Shown: piece by piece, positions 17,501 to 18,115 of the stretch
How the letters are laid out: the number at the start of each line of letters is the position of its first letter
Position numbering within the stretch: the first letter of the stretch is position 1
Assembly (NCBI GenBank): GCA_000482145.1
Contig: AUXH01000402.1
Coordinates: forward strand, 1 to 18,115
Reading direction: 5' to 3'
DNA length: 18,115 bases
From: Strigomonas culicis
Lineage: Eukaryota > Euglenozoa > Kinetoplastea > Trypanosomatida > Trypanosomatidae
Program-made: the position numbers and the translations under genes
Notes under the pieces: generated by a model
The model's input: the letters and a program-made list of their open reading frames with translations, nothing else
What the model was told of the DNA's origin: nothing
Databases searched by the model: none

Positions 17501-18115
17501 CGGCAGTGCCGCCGACCGCCCCGCGTTCCACGCACAACGCGCCGCGAGACGAAGGAACGAGGGGCCTTGGTGGCGCGGCGGCGGGGCTCACTGCCACAGA
17601 GGCGCCCGTGGCTGCCGCGCCACCCTCTCCTCCGCCGGAGGCGCTGGCCGCAGAGCCGGGCCCCGAGGGCGCGACAGCCTCAGCGGTGGCTCTGCTGGCC
17701 GCCGACGCAACACCGGATCAGAGTAGCAACGGCACGGAGACGGGCGGCTGGGAGTGGGGGGAGGAGCAGCCGCAGGAGACACAGTTGGTCGGACACCCCA
17801 CACCCGAGGTGCCTCGGGAAGATCCGCAGGATGACGACTGGGACCACTGGTCAGAGGACGAGAATCCTGCGGCAGCTGTTGTGCCGGCAGCGCTGTCCAC
17901 GCTCTCTTCACGCGACGCTAACGCCGACGCACCGCCGCCAGCGAAAAAGAAAAAGAGCCTGGGCGGTGCGGTCGCCGCCCCTACAATGGCCTCCAGCGAC
18001 CCCACACCGCCGCCGCTGCCGCCGCCGCCGCCCGTTGCGAGGCAAGAGCCGGAGCCTCTCGACACCAGGAAGGGGGCCGACGACTGGGAGTGGGGGGAGA
18101 GCAGCCGCAGGAGAC
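11548..18115 (+). CDS. Giant protein of unknown function with tryptophan-box acidic tail (partial, runs off the window)
   Basis: One frame stays open from ATG 11548 to the window end (2189 codons plus one base) with no stop. I read it line by line. 11548 is the first ATG after the acceptor, and the next in-frame Met is far inside (about 12652). I do not recognise the family. Residues 1 to about 600 alternate short hydrophobic strands and loops, with an acidic patch (EVEEDDDAEEPEE) near 355-367. From about 612 to 1560 the protein is Leu/Ala-rich and looks helical. Residues about 1603-1770 are rich in Glu, Arg and Gln with long charged helices, probably coiled coil. After about 1800 it is disordered and acidic with repeated Trp boxes. 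This could be a strand-rich domain followed by a helical solenoid, as in coat, tether or nucleoporin scaffolds, but that is inference. No membrane segment was seen. Third positions are almost all G or C except in the first ten codons. The last few codons may be out of frame: see the indel in the final Trp box. Confidence 0.88.
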   Translation, partial: MSILLTKTFSGSATPATATHDGDGAVAATVLRCWSVTDATLCETCVVTLSSWQCLRVQAASADADGPPSGARSDHGLEWELLLFRAAADGERSVCRHTVQLDGVAAPLPSTGSGLSGVLLLSTRRVLLHLGEATHDRGANRLDYFYVDAATQQWARRAGAVVLPWCHPSAPPPDGEPPRVELLLVSAPAASGAGEEVELLYALALTPSAPPAAPAPPAAAAVRLDLVVGVLALRGDADGGGGPALLHSRVKHLFTERDVPFPALLPRGPRARAAVPPSLCQWCFVPAAAAPRPGGGVAGRLLCLLPRPTRQQLWELPQLHCVASPPDGGSAATTLGVSFQTVPPAALTARAAGGEVEEDDDAEEPEEGMGHGEWAEDGTNLDDLLRSLAADAVDVYMLTVGAPLGPVRRCGADGPDAVRRPLLLECVLDFTAPAAGPAALPNGLYVHATTYAEVEALRRRPRAAGGAAVHRVHPLSTVWHALTPIALQHGGGGPLAAAPPAAASRDDSRFALLPPSPCPPVVALAREGPGDGRWSVCCAAQRNTLGTEWRFVYHLCSARRGDGGASLAARVCGLGVHAPCPTAETAESFVEHLVETYIAQFDAVDGRGRTPHARQGEAADLKAALAERTAKALWSFCLLQLPQAQQAAGGVRYFLEVLQQLEDRPCDRAPLAALAGELWARCRSQLSAEERVRLLAFATSVRALFLQCAVQLDWLAGPPSPGPAPRGDAGLADPHIPSPLYFFALQLLGGGCGDGAAELAEDDGGFTLAERTGLQVLLLWASDEARGDGAAADARLWQWFRRMLLVYVARRDATPLELLLEDLVALSFPSALRGGGDAGGEDGAGRRQLMAYTLLRVVEEPLFAFAVQRLGGAASADLYELCCAWEEGALEAACPPALFHLLYFVEVAHRAPHAPHGVLELLQEARQRWEALLPDAEEGEEEEAAGLPLPERLREGPGGRLLARYPWCAMPACLLLHAWRVLCAGADTDDGAPGRARSLVAQGAHVLLYLSGEDAAAAEDLVLAWHEAGDGLALAHFAALLQLRPNLYLSGDYFRAEEGSRASQRLVRLARLLHRAWAARGSRGLEACLCGRVPSPLQCYGPGGPPPAPPPRWRLAAVAWEHALTADEHAGTNHHLLRAGGEALLAFQRAAAQDGAAARDVALALLRPLLLYLYPVLLRSLAALPPATAQLPLFPQLDAAPGAGETRVALCSLGEAAEALRRQVVLVLSRWVEADPDSSSSLTVLCLQALFRLVLTPAEVAERAAPPPHQGGAHGNASGRTHLFETEGGSAFRLSCPTAFFIASIVPVQGKATFVLLMETSRREVQRYLVERALAAGVLVRRGGEGEGPPAATARALWARSGHAFDVRGFINEAADGIEPFAEILKNFTDCVFMDKALNLLLLDVVEHLLLSPAADVCTGGFPADTQRELHAAVGPVAEGLYRQELAPAEQAYMTCVLRPAFHSYVGGAAAPAPDGRGAAVAPYTASHIHEKVRQHIAPAVLRRARQAELLPVDSAVAAALHAAWPGGGAAAPPDYACSLLAEVLAAPHNRRGSPAAPGAGAGAPPPRGLLSHPLLATLGSAVAPPPPPALAARGGDAGERETGIALLEREERFKRRQLAEQLQQQRAAHFRSAPFTAALADLYGALRVEARRRQLLHFAEEQKDIIFTFESRMNEKLHVELRRSARAKAVELAERCRRAFLLFEREEREARVAVRAVEAVRRQALCAACSGEAELWEDVQLARQRVLLAEQRERDELADAAAQQLELAYGDQARPEEVEAVLFGSAPVAPPAKAAAGRAAAAPGWTRGEDDEEEEEMASPMGFGFAAQLARRVEGRSLLSLVRSVQSTVRDTVAPAPAAPTGPPRRAEPTARAEAGADWGWEGEAPPPRQQHPTAPPATQQDDGWGRWSDDGHDAAATVAPATAAAPPATRKRGMGGAVAVAAKAAAHGAWDADAPPPSAHAPGGVAAAQQDDGWGRWSDDEAPAVPPTAPRSTHNAPRDEGTRGLGGAAAGLTATEAPVAAAPPSPPPEALAAEPGPEGATASAVALLAADATPDQSSNGTETGGWEWGEEQPQETQLVGHPTPEVPREDPQDDDWDHWSEDENPAAAVVPAALSTLSSRDANADAPPPAKKKKSLGGAVAAPTMASSDPTPPPLPPPPPVARQEPEPLDTRKGADDWEWGESSRRR
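12171..12211 (+). repeat. CAC/CAG-type triplet tract encoding Pro/Ala
   Basis: Imperfect CAC/CAG triplets read in the gene's frame as CCA and GCA codons give a Pro/Ala-rich linker at about residues 208-221. GCA and CCA codons are otherwise avoided in this gene, so the tract looks like a local triplet expansion. Confidence 0.7.
17246..17284 (+). repeat. 39-base exact direct repeat, copy 1
   Basis: These 39 bases are identical to 17456-17494, exactly 210 bases downstream and in the same frame. Both encode the QQDDGWGRWSDD box. Confidence 0.9.
17456..17494 (+). repeat. 39-base exact direct repeat, copy 2
   Basis: Identical to 17246-17284. Synonymous positions match too, while the DNA on both sides has diverged, which suggests recent duplication or gene conversion of the box alone. 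Confidence 0.9.
18009..18033 (+). repeat. CCG/CTG triplet run encoding polyproline
   Basis: Near-pure CCG triplets give a run of prolines interrupted by one Leu, just before the last Trp box. The tract probably varies in length. Confidence 0.75.

Larger units (their letters stand above)
17182..18115 (+). repeat. Diverged coding repeats: WxW box, WxxWS box, basic-GGAVA patch
   Basis: The C-terminal tail repeats a three-part pattern. WxW boxes have Trp codons starting at 17185, 17749 and 18085 (DWGWEGE, GWEWGEE, DWEWGE). WxxWS boxes start at 17263, 17473 and 17839 (DDGWGRWSDD twice, DDDWDHWSED). Basic-Gly patches start at 17341, 17557 and 17944 (RKRGMGGAVA, TRGLGGAAA, KKKKSLGGAVA). In the middle unit the WxW box is reduced to a lone Trp at 17401. 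A fourth unit begins at 18085 and is cut by the window edge. Confidence 0.85.

Noticed and set aside
1..18115. CRISPR array, tRNA, rRNA, insertion sequence or retroelement
   Set aside because: No regularly spaced repeats, no cloverleaf-like GC-balanced segments in the spacers, no reverse-transcriptase or transposase motifs, and no terminal repeats were seen on either strand.

Overview
The window reads as nuclear DNA of a trypanosomatid (kinetoplastid) flagellate. Three very long intronless genes lie on the same strand. Their coding DNA is strongly GC-rich at third positions and the spacers are A/T-rich. Before each gene the spacer carries a long pyrimidine tract and then an AG shortly ahead of the first ATG, the usual trans-splicing signal in these organisms. 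I cannot name the genus.

Layout: 1-617 is spacer, perhaps with the last codons of an upstream gene. 618-7028 encodes a 2136-residue signalling kinase. In order it has two cyclic-nucleotide-binding (CNB) folds, a PAS domain, a decayed histidine-kinase core, a response-regulator receiver with its key residues intact, a STE11/MAPKKK-like kinase domain and a long disordered tail. 7029-7668 is spacer. 7669-11196 encodes a 1175-residue protein with a degenerate CNB-like domain and a C-terminal domain with nucleoside-phosphorylase motifs. 11197-11547 is spacer. 11548 to the window end is one uninterrupted reading frame of at least 2189 codons. It encodes an unrecognised giant protein whose end is an acidic tail with tandem tryptophan boxes (WxW and WxxWS). 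The gene has no stop codon inside the window.

How the parts may fit together: the kinase looks like a multi-input sensor in which a bacterial-type hybrid histidine kinase was fused upstream of a eukaryotic Ser/Thr kinase and lost its own histidine and ATP-binding boxes while keeping the receiver. Both CNB pockets lack the cyclic-phosphate-binding arginine in the manner of trypanosomatid PKA regulatory subunits, which respond to nucleosides rather than cAMP. The next gene pairs a CNB-like fold with a possible nucleoside-cleaving domain. The two could share a ligand class, but neighbouring genes in trypanosomatid polycistrons are usually unrelated, so this stays a hypothesis. The tryptophan boxes of the third protein resemble coat-binding (delta-COP or adaptor-ear) peptides. 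Its last visible box carries a one-base deletion relative to a sister copy, so the reading frame at the window edge needs checking.
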